Assembly: GCA_019115485.1 (NCBI GenBank)
Contig: DXDM01000005.1
Span: forward strand, 59,910-123,909
Source of the DNA: Candidatus Barnesiella excrementavium
GTDB lineage: Bacteria > Bacteroidota > Bacteroidia > Bacteroidales > Barnesiellaceae
Direction of reading: 5' to 3'
DNA length: 64,000 bases
Both the position numbers and the translations under genes were made by a program. The notes under the pieces were generated by a model. That model had not been told where the DNA came from. It ran no database searches and worked only from the letters and a program-made list of their open reading frames with translations. The number at the start of each line of letters is the position of its first letter. Positions within the stretch are counted from its first letter, which is position 1. Below are positions 1 through 8,098 of this stretch, piece after piece.

Positions 1-606
1 ATTCAGTTAGATGACAAGACCACGCTGTTCCCTTCGAATGGGACACGCCTGCCGGGCTACCTGACCAAGGACGGGCAGCGGGTAATTATCAACTTCACCT
101 ACCTCGATGAGCAGCGCGAAGGGTATGACTACTATGTTCTCATCAACGACATCGATTCGGTGTTGGTAAAAAATGTAATTCCCATTACCCCCGAAACAAC
201 CGACAGCATAGGCAACGACCCCATCAACATTCTCAGCATGTGGACGAGCGACAAATATCTGACCGTGCAATTCGAGGTGCGCGGGCTGGGTCGTGAGAAA
301 CACATGATGAATCTGGTGCGCGACTATTCGCTGGCTTCCAATCCCGATTCCGAAGGGTATCTGCATCTGAACTTGCGTCACAACCGCATGAACGATCCCG
401 ATATCGACCACTATCTGTGGGGGGTGGCTTCGTTCCGGTTGAGCGATATCAGAACCGAGTACCCCGACTTGAAGGGTTTGAAAATCGAAGTGCGTACCCT
501 GAGCGATACCCGTGATTATACCTGCGATTTTGACGAGAGTGAAACTGACGGCCGCGGGAGTGCATCGCCGACGAGCGAGAGAAGCATGGCTTCGTATGTG
601 AAATAG
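1..606 (+). CDS. NigD-like protein, 5' end missing
   Basis: The reading frame is open from the first base and stops at 604-606, so the N-terminus lies outside the window; about 201 residues are visible. The start of the visible part (LDDKTTLFPSNG) and the C-terminal beta-rich region match the pattern of NigD-like proteins, a Bacteroidales lipoprotein family named from a bacteriocin-associated operon whose biochemical role is unknown. The signal peptide and lipobox would be upstream and cannot be checked. A terminator follows at 636-675. Family assignment is from recalled motifs; function stays open. Confidence 0.75.
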   Translation: MQLDDKTTLFPSNGTRLPGYLTKDGQRVIINFTYLDEQREGYDYYVLINDIDSVLVKNVIPITPETTDSIGNDPINILSMWTSDKYLTVQFEVRGLGREKHMMNLVRDYSLASNPDSEGYLHLNLRHNRMNDPDIDHYLWGVASFRLSDIRTEYPDLKGLKIEVRTLSDTRDYTCDFDESETDGRGSASPTSERSMASYVK

Positions 607-635
607 GTATTGATAGTTCAGTTTATAACTGTGTG

Positions 636-675
636 AACCGGGTGCGGAACGTTGTTTCTGCATTCGGTTTTTTTT
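636..675 (+). terminator. Rho-independent terminator after the NigD-like gene
   Basis: A 10-bp stem (636-645 with 660-669, two G-U pairs) is closed by a 14-base loop and runs directly into eight T residues (668-675). It lies 30 bases after the stop codon. Confidence 0.7.
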
Positions 676-832
676 GTCGGATTGTGTTTCGCGATAGGCG
701 GGGAGAAAAGGGAGGAGCGGCATTCGGCCGTCCATGTGAGTTAGCAATTGCGGTTCGATTCTGGAAAGCTATCTGGTAGACCTATGCTCATGCAGGCTCA
801 TACGACCGGTTTCGGGTAGGGACAAAAAAAAA

Positions 833-905
833 ATTGATTGTCTCACGACAACCAATCTTTGTTAACCTTAAATCTAATACCATGAAAAACACAGTGCAAA
901 TATAA
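833..905 (+). other. Hairpin followed by a seven-codon mini-ORF in a gene-free stretch
   Basis: The 480-base gap before metF contains a stem of 10 bp with one mismatch (833-842 with 847-856, loop TCAC). It is followed by TTTGTTAACCTTAAATC and a short open frame ATG...TAA at 882-905 encoding MKNTVQI. No ribosome binding site is visible, as is usual in this phylum. The arrangement looks like a leader or small RNA, and I recall similar hairpin-plus-ATGAAAAACAC stretches from other Bacteroidales, but this cannot be confirmed here. The rest of 676-1061 shows nothing recognisable. Confidence 0.4.
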
Positions 906-1061
906 GCTCAAATATGCTGTCAAACATAATAATTGACCAGAAATTTGCTTGCGTTTAACTCATTTTAATCAATGTGAATCATTTGGAGGTGCTCTGTATA
1001 GAGTCTTTAACAGTTGAAAGGGAAAGATATAGCGGATATTCTCTATTTCGGGATTTTGTTG

Positions 1062-1069
1062 TACATTTG
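1062..1069 (+). promoter_or_regulatory. Bacteroidota -7 element (TACATTTG) for metF
   Basis: TACATTTG matches TAnnTTTG. No good TTG lies at the expected -33 distance. It sits 85 bases before the chosen metF start and argues against any start upstream of it. Confidence 0.5.
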
Positions 1070-1154
1070 TCTTTCGTAAAAAAGATGTGTCGAACAGGAG
1101 GTGATGCGTCGGGTCACAGACAAGCCCCGGCGATTGCCTCGCAAAACAACAGTT

Positions 1155-2111
1155 ATGAAGGTTGCCGATTTGATTAAGAATCACGGGAGTACCGGTTTTT
1201 CGTTTGAGATATTACCGCCGTTGAAGGGAAGCAGTATTGAGAAGTCGTTCAAGACCATCGATACGTTGCGTGAGTTTGACCCCCTCTATATCAACATAAC
1301 GACACATCGCAGCGAACTGGTTTACAAGGATACGCCCGACGGGCTGTTCCGCCGGGTGTCGGAGCGCAGCCGTCCCGGAACGGTGGCGGTAGCCGCGGCC
1401 ATCAAAAACAAATATCAGATACCTACGGTACCCCACATGATATGCAGCGGCTTTTCGGCTCACGAGACAGAGTATGCCTTGATCGACCTCAACTTTCTGG
1501 GCATCTGCGACCTGCTCATTCTGCGGGGCGACAAGGCCAAGCACGAGAGTCGCTTCACGGCGGTACCGGGCGGGTATGAGCACGCCATCGAACTTGAAGA
1601 GCAGGTGAACCGTTTCAACGAAGGCTATTTCATCGACGGTACCCCGATGGACGTAGTCAGTTCACGTCCCTTCTCATACGGCGTGGCCGGTTATCCCGAG
1701 AAGCACGACGAGTCGCCCAATCCCGAAGAGGATATGAAATGGTTGAAGGCCAAGGTCGATATGGGGGCCGATTACATCGTGACCCAGATGTTTTTCGACA
1801 ACAGCAAGTTTTTCGACTTTGTCAATCGGTGTCGCGCCATGGGCATTACCGTGCCCATCGTGCCGGGGCTGAAACCCATCTCGAAGGCTTCGCAACTGAC
1901 GCTGTTGCCCCGGGTGTTTCACGTCGACATACCCGATGCGCTGGTACGCGAAATTGCCAAGTGCCGGGACGACGCCCAGGTGAAACAGGTCGGCATCGAG
2001 TGGTGCACGGCCCAGTCGCTCGAATTGAAGGCACGGGGTGTACCCAGCATTCACTACTATTCGCTGATGGCCGTCGACAGTGTATATCGGATAGCCAAGG
2101 CGGTTTATTAA
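1155..2111 (+). CDS. metF: Methylenetetrahydrofolate reductase
   Basis: Reduces 5,10-methylene-THF to 5-methyl-THF with NADH and FAD, supplying the methyl group for methionine synthesis in the cytoplasm. The 318-residue product has the usual MetF length and the family landmarks: FSFEILPP near residue 15, the LRGD motif in LLILRGDKAKHE, VAGYPEKH and the QMFFD segment after GADYIVT. The frame is open further upstream to a GTG at 1101, but ATG 1155 gives the canonical N-terminus (MKVADLIKNH). The next gene begins 26 bases after the stop, so the two may be cotranscribed. Confidence 0.95.
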   Translation: MKVADLIKNHGSTGFSFEILPPLKGSSIEKSFKTIDTLREFDPLYINITTHRSELVYKDTPDGLFRRVSERSRPGTVAVAAAIKNKYQIPTVPHMICSGFSAHETEYALIDLNFLGICDLLILRGDKAKHESRFTAVPGGYEHAIELEEQVNRFNEGYFIDGTPMDVVSSRPFSYGVAGYPEKHDESPNPEEDMKWLKAKVDMGADYIVTQMFFDNSKFFDFVNRCRAMGITVPIVPGLKPISKASQLTLLPRVFHVDIPDALVREIAKCRDDAQVKQVGIEWCTAQSLELKARGVPSIHYYSLMAVDSVYRIAKAVY

Positions 2112-2137
2112 ACAGGAAGAAGAGAACGATACGGAAT

Positions 2138-3259
2138 ATGTTTTTCAAAGATGTAATCGGACAAGATGAGGTGAAAGAGCGGTTGCTGCATTCGGTCGAC
2201 AGTGGCCACATAGCCCATGCCCAACTTTTTTGCGGCCCCGAGGGGATAGGCAAGTTTGCCATGGCCATGGCCTATGCCCGGTATATCCACTGCACCAACC
2301 GCCAGCAGGGCGATGCGTGCGGGGTGTGTCCCTCGTGCCGGCAATACGCTGCGTTTACGCACCCCGATTTGCACTTTGTCTTTCCCATCGTGAAGGTCGA
2401 GAAGAAAAAACGTATCTGCGACGACTATCTGCCCGAGTGGTGCGAATTTTTGAAAGAGCACTCCTATTTCGGCCTCGATGCCTGGCTGAGCCATATCAAT
2501 GCCGATAACAAGCAGGCCATGATTTATGGTGAGGAGAGCGAGAGTATCTTGCGCAAGATGTCGTTGAAGGGCTATGAGTCGCCCTACAAAATCATGATAA
2601 TCTGGTTGCCCGAGCGTATGAACGACACCTGTGCCAACAAGCTGTTGAAGCTGTTGGAAGAGCCCTATCCCGGCAGCGTGTTCCTGTTGGTGAGCAACAA
2701 TCCCGACCGCGTGTTGGGTACCATACGTTCGCGGGCACAGCGGGTCGAGATGCGGTCGCTTTCCACCCCCGTCATCGCCGAGGCGTTGCAGAGCCGTTAT
2801 GGCATAGCCGCACAAGATGCCGTAGCGGTGGCTCATGTGGCCGAGGGGAGTTACCTGCGGGCTTGCGAGTCGCTCCAATTAAATGAGGAGAGCCGTCTGT
2901 TCTTCAACTATTTCGTGCAGGTGATGCGGCTGGCCTACATGCGCAAGATCAAGGATTTGAAGGCTTGGAGCGAGGAGGTGGCCGACCTGGGTCGCGAGCG
3001 CTTGCGCCGTTTCCTCTCTTATGCCCAGCGCATGGTGCGCGAGAACTACATCTACAATCTGCACATGCCCGACCTCTCGTATATGAATCGCGAGGAGGAA
3101 CAGTTCTCCACCCGGTTTGCCCCCTTCATACACGAGCGCAACGTGCAGGCCATCATGAAGCATTTGAGTGATGCCGAGAACGATATCGGGCAGAATGCCA
3201 ATGCCAAAATCGTGCTCTTCGATCTGGCCATCAAACTCATTCTGCTGTTGAAGAGTTGA
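2138..3259 (+). CDS. holB: DNA polymerase III subunit delta-prime
   Basis: Clamp-loader AAA+ subunit of the replicative polymerase. The 373-residue protein starts MFFKDVIGQDEV; the same frame is open far upstream inside metF, but ATG 2138 is the only start giving a normal N-terminus. A Walker A-like loop GPEGIGK lies at residues 33-39. It ends in GKF, not GKT, as befits a subunit that need not hydrolyse ATP. A zinc module uses Cys52, Cys61, Cys64 and Cys67, and a GTIRSRAQ sensor-like motif follows further on. The frame after about residue 215 is the collar domain typical of Bacteroidota versions. Confidence 0.93.
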   Translation: MFFKDVIGQDEVKERLLHSVDSGHIAHAQLFCGPEGIGKFAMAMAYARYIHCTNRQQGDACGVCPSCRQYAAFTHPDLHFVFPIVKVEKKKRICDDYLPEWCEFLKEHSYFGLDAWLSHINADNKQAMIYGEESESILRKMSLKGYESPYKIMIIWLPERMNDTCANKLLKLLEEPYPGSVFLLVSNNPDRVLGTIRSRAQRVEMRSLSTPVIAEALQSRYGIAAQDAVAVAHVAEGSYLRACESLQLNEESRLFFNYFVQVMRLAYMRKIKDLKAWSEEVADLGRERLRRFLSYAQRMVRENYIYNLHMPDLSYMNREEEQFSTRFAPFIHERNVQAIMKHLSDAENDIGQNANAKIVLFDLAIKLILLLKS

Positions 3260-3310
3260 GCCGGACACATTTTTAACTCGAAAAAAGTTCTATCGGCCCG
3301 AAAAAAATTG

Positions 3311-3318
3311 TATCTTTG
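3311..3318 (+). promoter_or_regulatory. -7 element (TATCTTTG) of the tmRNA gene
   Basis: A perfect TAnnTTTG match 31 bases upstream of the inferred mature 5' end of tmRNA. The -33 position reads TTC, not TTG. Confidence 0.65.
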
Positions 3319-3349
3319 TCGTCCCTCGCAAGGGGGAGATACTGCCACT

Positions 3350-3745
3350 GGGGCTGACCGGTTTTGACAGCGGGTAGAAGTGGTGGGTAAGCATGCAGAG
3401 CGTTTGTTGCCCCGCTCTATAATCTCAGACAGCAAAAATTTAACTGGCGAAAATAACTACGCTCTTGCTGCTTAATCGAAGTACAGTAGATTAGCTTAAT
3501 CTCTGCAACAGTTGCGGAGACAAGACATCACCCGGTTGCTGTGGTTCCGAAGCGTTCCGAAACGGTGGTGCAATAATATCGGAAATAGTCGAAGGCAGGT
3601 TTCGGGCCGACGATGAAATTTTAGAAACTAAGGTACAGATTGGTGGCTTCGGTCTTGTCTGTGCCCGACAACCAAAGCGAAGATAAGCATGTAGAAAGCT
3701 CATTAGTTCCTCGTTTGGACGAGGGTTCGAATCCCTCCAGCTCCA
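3350..3745 (+). ncRNA. ssrA: Transfer-messenger RNA (tmRNA)
   Basis: Rescues stalled ribosomes and tags the truncated protein for degradation. The 5' GGGGCTG (3350-3356) pairs with CAGCTCC (3738-3744) to form the acceptor stem, followed by an A discriminator; CCA is not encoded. The TTCGAATCC T-loop lies just before the 3' acceptor strand. The tag frame runs 3446-3475 (GGC to TAA) and encodes GENNYALAA, ending in the expected ALAA degron. The region between the tag and the 3' end contains the GC-rich helices expected for pseudoknots. Apparent protein frames across this gene are not coding. Confidence 0.96.
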
Positions 3746-3756
3746 CGGATAAAAAA

Positions 3757-3793
3757 CGCAAGAGTTTTGTCGTAAACTCTTGCGCTTTTTTTT
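3757..3793 (+). terminator. Terminator of ssrA
   Basis: Perfect 11-bp stem CGCAAGAGTTT / AAACTCTTGCG followed by a run of eight T, beginning 12 bases after the tmRNA 3' end. Confidence 0.92.
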
Positions 3794-3810
3794 GTGCCTT
3801 GAAACGAATC

Positions 3811-3840
3811 GGGGCGGCCTCGAAGAATCGAGGCCGCCCC
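3811..3840. repeat. Perfect GC-rich inverted repeat, possible terminator
   Basis: Thirteen perfectly paired bases (3811-3823 with 3828-3840) and an AGAA loop. It lies between ssrA and the convergent LamG gene, 62 bases beyond that gene's stop. There is no T-run on either side, so it may act as a transcription barrier or stabilise the 3' end of the minus-strand message. Confidence 0.6.
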
Positions 3841-3901
3841 GGTGTGGCGTTGTACTCTTTTGCGTGGCCGTGGACTTATCGCCTCGGCACACCGCACAGA
3901 C

Positions 3902-5797
3902 TTATCGTTTGAGCAGTTTTACCGTCTTAACAGCGTCGCCGTCCTTCACTTGAACCAGATAGCAGCCATTAGCCAGGAAGCTGATGTTGGCAGGCATTTC
4001 GGCCGTTGTCAATACTTGCTTGCCGGTCAGGTCAAAGAGAGTTACCGATGCCGTCTCGCTGGCGCCGTTGATGTAGAGCATGCCGTCATAGCAATAGGCC
4101 GACAGCGTTTCGAGGCTCTCCGATTCGATGCTGTTGATCGAACTGAATTGAACCGTATAGATTTTGTCGCCGGTCAGGTGGCCGATGGTGTATTCGTTGT
4201 TTTGAATCTGATCAAGCAGCGAGATGTTGTCACCTTCGGGATCGGGGTTGTTCTCTTCGAATTTCGACACTTTGTAATCTTCGGCCGGGGTGAACACCAG
4301 TTTCAAGGTAGCGGTCGACGGAATCTGGTCGTAACCGCTGGGATATACGGTACCCTCTTCGTCGGTAATTGTTACAGTACCCTCACCCTCGACGATGCAG
4401 GTTACCTGCCAAGTTTGGACTGAAAATACGGCTTCGACGGTCGTATTGTCGCCAAGCGATGCGATGGTATAGGTGTTGTCGGTTACCTCGCTGATTTTTT
4501 CTTCACCGTTGATTAGGAGAGAGGTCAGTTCATATCCCTCGGCGGGAGTTATTTTCAGTGTCACTTTCGAACCCATGGTGATTTCACTGTCGAATGAGGT
4601 TGCCTCGGTGGCATCGTTGACAAACATTTCGATCTGACCGTTTGCCGGAGCGGTGTAATTTACTGTGGTCTTGTCGGTGAAGGTAACGGTTACTTGCGTA
4701 TCGTCCTCGATGACAAAGGTGGTACCCTCGATGGGTTCGCCGTTCACCAATATCTGATCGAGTCTATAACCCTCGGCCGGTTCGGCTACGACGGTGAGAG
4801 CGGTGTATTGCAGAATCGTCCCGGCATTCACCTCGTTGTTCTCGGCATTTACCACTTTGAAGGTCCCACCCGTGGTGGGTTGGGTAAGGGTGAGTTGATA
4901 GCTCGGGAAGGTGTGACCCTCTACAATTTGTACAGAGATGAAATTACAAGTATAATTTTGTACCCAGCCCAAATCTTCAATAGTGCCTTGTACGACACCG
5001 GCCGGGCATGTTCCTTCATAGGTACCTTTGTTCTCCAATTCGGCCTCAGAGTCTGATTCTATCTTGTAGTAGGCAATCAGTTCCTGAGGAATGTTCCCTT
5101 GGGTATATCCGCCGAGAATCGACTCTTTCAACTCTTTTTCGTTCAAAGCCTTGTTCCAGAGTTGAACTTCGTCGACGTAGCAGGAGAATCCGCCGTTGCC
5201 CACGAAGAATACACACTCGTCTTGGAGCAGCCCGATGCCGTGACCTTCGCGCACCCCGTTTTCTACGGTCGTGCTCAAATCGCCCGTACCGGCCAGTTTG
5301 CCGTTCTTGTACAATTTGATGGTGCGGTTGTCGTCATCGACTACGACCGAGATGAAGGCCCATTCGTCGGCGACAAGTGTAGCCTCGGTAGCCACTTCGT
5401 CAATGCCGAAACAGTCACCGCCATCTATCCAACCACGTGCTTTCAGGGTTAGTTTGCCGTCGCTTAGGAATACCCCGAACGAGCCGGTAGCACCATAAAA
5501 AAGAGATTGACCGTGGCCCAGAATCTGACCTTCGGTACTAACAGCCTTTACCCAGGCCGACATGGTGAAGTTACGGATTCGGTGGTCGGTTCCAGTCGGA
5601 TTCCCGTTATTCCACGAGTTGTTTACACCATTCTCGTGTTCGCCCAAAACGATGTCGTCGAAGCGGAACTGGTATTTGTATGTGTCGGTTGCCGCAGGTA
5701 CCAATACGGCTTTGGGGCTTTCGGTCTCTTGGGCCTGACTGCCGAAAAACGGTAAAAGCGTGGCTAATAACGTAAGGAGTAAAAATGGTTTTCTCAT
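3902..5797 (-). CDS. Secreted LamG-domain protein with T9SS sorting domain
   Basis: The 631-residue protein has a Sec signal peptide (about 1-22, ending FGSQAQ). A laminin-G/concanavalin-like jelly-roll domain follows (about 40-240, with DEVQLWNKAL near the end, as in other Bacteroidota LamG modules). Next come about three beta-repeats of roughly 75 residues resembling the divergent InlB B-repeat (EPAEGYRLDQILVNGE, TPAEGYELTSLLINGE). The C-terminus (VTLFDLTGKQV...CYLVQVKDGDAVKTVKLLKR) is a type A type IX secretion signal. It is probably exported by T9SS and surface attached. No catalytic residues were recognised, so carbohydrate or matrix binding is an inference. Confidence 0.82.
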   Translation of the reverse strand: MRKPFLLLTLLATLLPFFGSQAQETESPKAVLVPAATDTYKYQFRFDDIVLGEHENGVNNSWNNGNPTGTDHRIRNFTMSAWVKAVSTEGQILGHGQSLFYGATGSFGVFLSDGKLTLKARGWIDGGDCFGIDEVATEATLVADEWAFISVVVDDDNRTIKLYKNGKLAGTGDLSTTVENGVREGHGIGLLQDECVFFVGNGGFSCYVDEVQLWNKALNEKELKESILGGYTQGNIPQELIAYYKIESDSEAELENKGTYEGTCPAGVVQGTIEDLGWVQNYTCNFISVQIVEGHTFPSYQLTLTQPTTGGTFKVVNAENNEVNAGTILQYTALTVVAEPAEGYRLDQILVNGEPIEGTTFVIEDDTQVTVTFTDKTTVNYTAPANGQIEMFVNDATEATSFDSEITMGSKVTLKITPAEGYELTSLLINGEEKISEVTDNTYTIASLGDNTTVEAVFSVQTWQVTCIVEGEGTVTITDEEGTVYPSGYDQIPSTATLKLVFTPAEDYKVSKFEENNPDPEGDNISLLDQIQNNEYTIGHLTGDKIYTVQFSSINSIESESLETLSAYCYDGMLYINGASETASVTLFDLTGKQVLTTAEMPANISFLANGCYLVQVKDGDAVKTVKLLKR

Positions 5798-5876
5798 GAT
5801 AAAAATGTTTAGTTAAACAATATTTTGGTGTTTTTTTGCTTGTAAGTCCCTGTTCATTATAAAAATGAACATGATT

Positions 5877-5884
5877 CAAAGATA
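5877..5884 (-). promoter_or_regulatory. -7 element (TATCTTTG) for the LamG/T9SS gene
   Basis: On the minus strand this reads TATCTTTG, 79 bases upstream of the start codon. The surrounding sequence is very AT-rich. Confidence 0.6.
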
Positions 5885-5953
5885 TAAAATTCTCTATAAA
5901 AAAATATTATTTATAAAAAAAATATGGATTTCGTCGCTAACTTTTCATAGAAT

Positions 5954-5989
5954 AAAAAAACGGGGTGTCTTGTAAAAGACACCCCGTTT
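5954..5989 (-). terminator. Terminator of rpsP
   Basis: A 14-bp stem (5958-5971 with 5976-5989) reads on the minus strand into a run of T residues (5954-5960). It lies 21 bases beyond the rpsP stop codon. Confidence 0.9.
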
Positions 5990-6010
5990 CAATATGCTGT
6001 CTAAGATAGA

Positions 6011-6583
6011 TTATTCAGCACTTTCGGCAGCGGGAGCAGCCTCTTCGGCGGGAGCTTCTGCGGCAGCGGCAGCTTCGGCTTCTGCTTTGGCAGCGGCTTC
6101 AGCCTCGGCTTTGGCGGCAGCTTCGGCAGCTTTCTTGGCAGCTACGGCTTCTGCTTTCACTTTGTTTTTCTCTACTTCATCTTCGAGACGCTTCTTGGCG
6201 GCAGCATCTTTGGCGGCAGAGATCTTAGCCTTTTCGGCATCGGTAGCCGATTTCTTGTTCTTCAACCAGGCCTCGAAGCGTTGCTCGGCAACCTCTTCGG
6301 TGAAGGCACCTTTCTTGACACCGCCCAGCAAGTGTTTCTTCAACAATACGCCTTCACGAGAAAGGATATTGCGCACGGTGTCGGTGGGTTGAGCACCCGT
6401 TGTCAGCCAATACAAAGCCCTTTCGAAATTCAAATTTATTGTAGCAGGATTAGTGTTCGGATTATAAGAACCTATCCTTTCAATAAACTTACCATCACGT
6501 GGTGCCCTGCTATCGGCGATTACAATTTGGTAGAACGCATAGTCTTTGTGACCAAAACGTTGTAATCTGATTTTTGTTGCCAT
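6011..6583 (-). CDS. rpsP: 30S ribosomal protein S16 with alanine-rich extension
   Basis: The first 80 or so residues ([19 protein letters not shown]..., [20 protein letters not shown]) are a standard S16 of the small ribosomal subunit. The protein continues to 190 residues with a lysine-rich segment and then a low-complexity tail of Ala, Glu and Lys built from [15 protein letters not shown] units. Long tails on S16 are known in Bacteroidota, so this is unlikely to be an error. The repetitive GC-rich DNA of the tail also gives long spurious open frames on the other strand. Confidence 0.95.
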   Translation of the reverse strand: MATKIRLQRFGHKDYAFYQIVIADSRAPRDGKFIERIGSYNPNTNPATINLNFERALYWLTTGAQPTDTVRNILSREGVLLKKHLLGGVKKGAFTEEVAEQRFEAWLKNKKSATDAEKAKISAAKDAAAKKRLEDEVEKNKVKAEAVAAKKAAEAAAKAEAEAAAKAEAEAAAAAEAPAEEAAPAAESAE

Positions 6584-6622
6584 TTGAAATTTTTTAATTG
6601 GTTAGTATTTGCATTAGCGGCG

Positions 6623-6653
6623 CAAAGGTAGTGTTTCTTTGTGAATCGTGCAA
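6623..6653 (-). promoter_or_regulatory. Promoter of rpsP (TTG-N20-TACCTTTG)
   Basis: On the minus strand TTG (6653-6651) is separated by 20 bases from TACCTTTG (6630-6623), close to the consensus for the phylum's primary sigma factor. The -7 box is 40 bases before the start codon. Confidence 0.75.
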
Positions 6654-6720
6654 ATAAAAGTCGCTTATTTTCTTTCGGTTTCCCGGTTTTGTGTGCCGGT
6701 GAACAAGGGGTGTGCCCTTT

Positions 6721-7089
6721 TCATCGGGAGTGCGGGCATAGCGCCTCCTCCCACCGTTTGGGGTCGAATCCGACGAGCACGTGGGTATCGGTTACCAGAA
6801 GCGGGCGTTTGATGAGCATGCCGTCGGAAGCAAGCAGGGCGACGAGTTCGTCGGGCGATGAGGCCGGTATGCGCTCTTTCAGCTTTAACTCGCGGTATCG
6901 TTGTCCGCTGGTATTGAAGAATTTTTGCAGGGGCATGCCGCTGCGGGCAATCCAGGGGTTGAGTTCCTGGACCGATGGGGGAGTCTCGACAATGTGTCGG
7001 GCGGTTACTTCGATGTGATGGTCGGCAAGCCATTTGGCCGCCTTCCGGCAGGTACTGCACGGCGGGTATTGAAAAAACAGAGGTCTCAT
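6721..7089 (-). CDS. ArsC/Spx/MgsR-family protein
   Basis: A 122-residue thioredoxin-fold protein starting MRPLFFQYPPCSTCRKA, with the CxxC pair (Cys11, Cys14) near the N-terminus that is characteristic of the ArsC-like/YffB and Spx/MgsR group. The C-terminal part (LIKRPLLV...VLVGFDPKRWEE) matches the family's LRRPLL...VGF pattern. Arsenate reductase activity should not be assumed, because many members are uncharacterised or regulatory. The frame extends upstream to 7155, but the -7 box at 7113-7120 lies inside that extension, which favours the start at 7089. Confidence 0.85.
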   Translation of the reverse strand: MRPLFFQYPPCSTCRKAAKWLADHHIEVTARHIVETPPSVQELNPWIARSGMPLQKFFNTSGQRYRELKLKERIPASSPDELVALLASDGMLIKRPLLVTDTHVLVGFDPKRWEEALCPHSR

Positions 7090-7112
7090 AGAATTTATTT
7101 TGAGGTTCGTGA

Positions 7113-7120
7113 CAAAGATA
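7113..7120 (-). promoter_or_regulatory. -7 element (TATCTTTG) for the ArsC-like gene
   Basis: A perfect minus-strand match 23 bases upstream of the start codon. It is divergent from the sigma-factor promoter about 50 bases away. Confidence 0.65.
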
Positions 7121-7145
7121 GGAAAGAATTTTATATGCTTTTTCT

Positions 7146-7174
7146 TTGATTTCATATTATTATCAGTACCTTTG
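7146..7174 (+). promoter_or_regulatory. Probable promoter of the sigma/anti-sigma pair
   Basis: TTG (7146-7148), an 18-base gap and TACCTTTG (7167-7174). Transcription from here would give a leader of about 270 bases before the sigma-factor start. That leader includes a T-rich stretch near 7250-7260 (two runs of six or seven T) but no convincing hairpin. Confidence 0.55.
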
Positions 7175-7449
7175 TTTAATCATTGCTGCATTTATCGAGA
7201 AGAGGTATATACAGTAATTGATGCCAAAATATTCGGCTCCTCTGCATTTTTTATTTTTTTGAATAGAATTCACGAATGAGGCTTTCTGAGGCACCTCTCT
7301 GAAAATGTCGGGTAAGAAGAGAATGTTCTTCAATAGGTCGTTTGAATGATGCCAAGGCTTATATTGAAACACATAAAACAGGTGGCCTGCTCCGAGTTTT
7401 CAGAGGTTGTTTTTTTACCTTTATTGGTGATATAATATGGATACACGAA

Positions 7450-8019
7450 ATGAATGAGGATTATATAAAAAATCTGCGAAGAGGTTCGTATTACGATTTT
7501 AACAAGTTGTATGAACTGTATGCGCCCCGGCTGTATGGATTTGCATATAATCTTACACATTCGGCCGAACTGGCCGAAGAGATTGTTCAGGAGGTCTTTC
7601 TGAAAGTTTGGCAGATTCGGGAGCATATATCGCCCGATTATTCATTTCAGTCATTTCTTTTTACGATTGCAAGAAATAAATTCCTGAACGGTCTCAGACA
7701 GCAAATCTTGATGTGTTCCTATGATGAATATACGACACAATTCAATAGCCTGGCTTATGCTGAAGATGCGGTGGAAAATGAAGTGGCTTTTGAGGAACTG
7801 TCTGAAAAAATCCTGTGGGCGAAGCAGAAGTTGAGTCCACGGCAGAGGGAGATATTTGAGATGAGTAAAGAGGCGAATCTGTCTAACCAGGAAATTGCGT
7901 CTCGATTGCATATCTCGGAGCAGTCGGTGAGAAACCAGTTAAGTTGTGCCCTTCGGGTAATCAAGGAGGAACTTGTCAAAGTGGGGCTTTATCTGGTATT
8001 ATATGTGTGGATTTTTTAG
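7450..8019 (+). CDS. ECF-family RNA polymerase sigma factor
   Basis: The 189-residue protein has sigma region 2 (about 15-80: FNKLYELYAPRLYGFAYNLT, EEIVQEVFLKVW) and region 4 (about 120-170: LSPRQREIFEMSKEANLSNQEIASRL, HISEQSVRNQL). It belongs to the ECF group expanded in Bacteroides-type genomes that controls nutrient-uptake loci. ATG 7450 (MNEDYIKNL) is chosen over an open extension to 7342, because the extension lacks sigma-like sequence. The FecR-type gene follows 79 bases later, and the SusC below carries the matching STN domain, so these three probably form one signalling chain. Confidence 0.9.
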   Translation: MNEDYIKNLRRGSYYDFNKLYELYAPRLYGFAYNLTHSAELAEEIVQEVFLKVWQIREHISPDYSFQSFLFTIARNKFLNGLRQQILMCSYDEYTTQFNSLAYAEDAVENEVAFEELSEKILWAKQKLSPRQREIFEMSKEANLSNQEIASRLHISEQSVRNQLSCALRVIKEELVKVGLYLVLYVWIF

Positions 8020-8098
8020 AGTGTTAAATAATCATAATACTCTTGTCTTTGTATGTTATGCGTTGCTCCATTTTGTGTATTACTTGTAAACAGAGTAG

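Noticed and set aside
3491..3912. Open reading frames of 60-130 codons on both strands across 3491-3912
   Set aside because: They lie over the tmRNA gene and its terminator and have no protein-like features.
5994..6392. Serine/alanine-rich frame on the plus strand opposite rpsP
   Set aside because: Produced by the repetitive GC-rich codons of the S16 tail; no start context or family similarity.
6721..7089. Arsenate resistance gene
   Set aside because: Only the ArsC-like fold and CxxC are visible; there is no arsenical pump or regulator nearby, so a resistance role is not supported.
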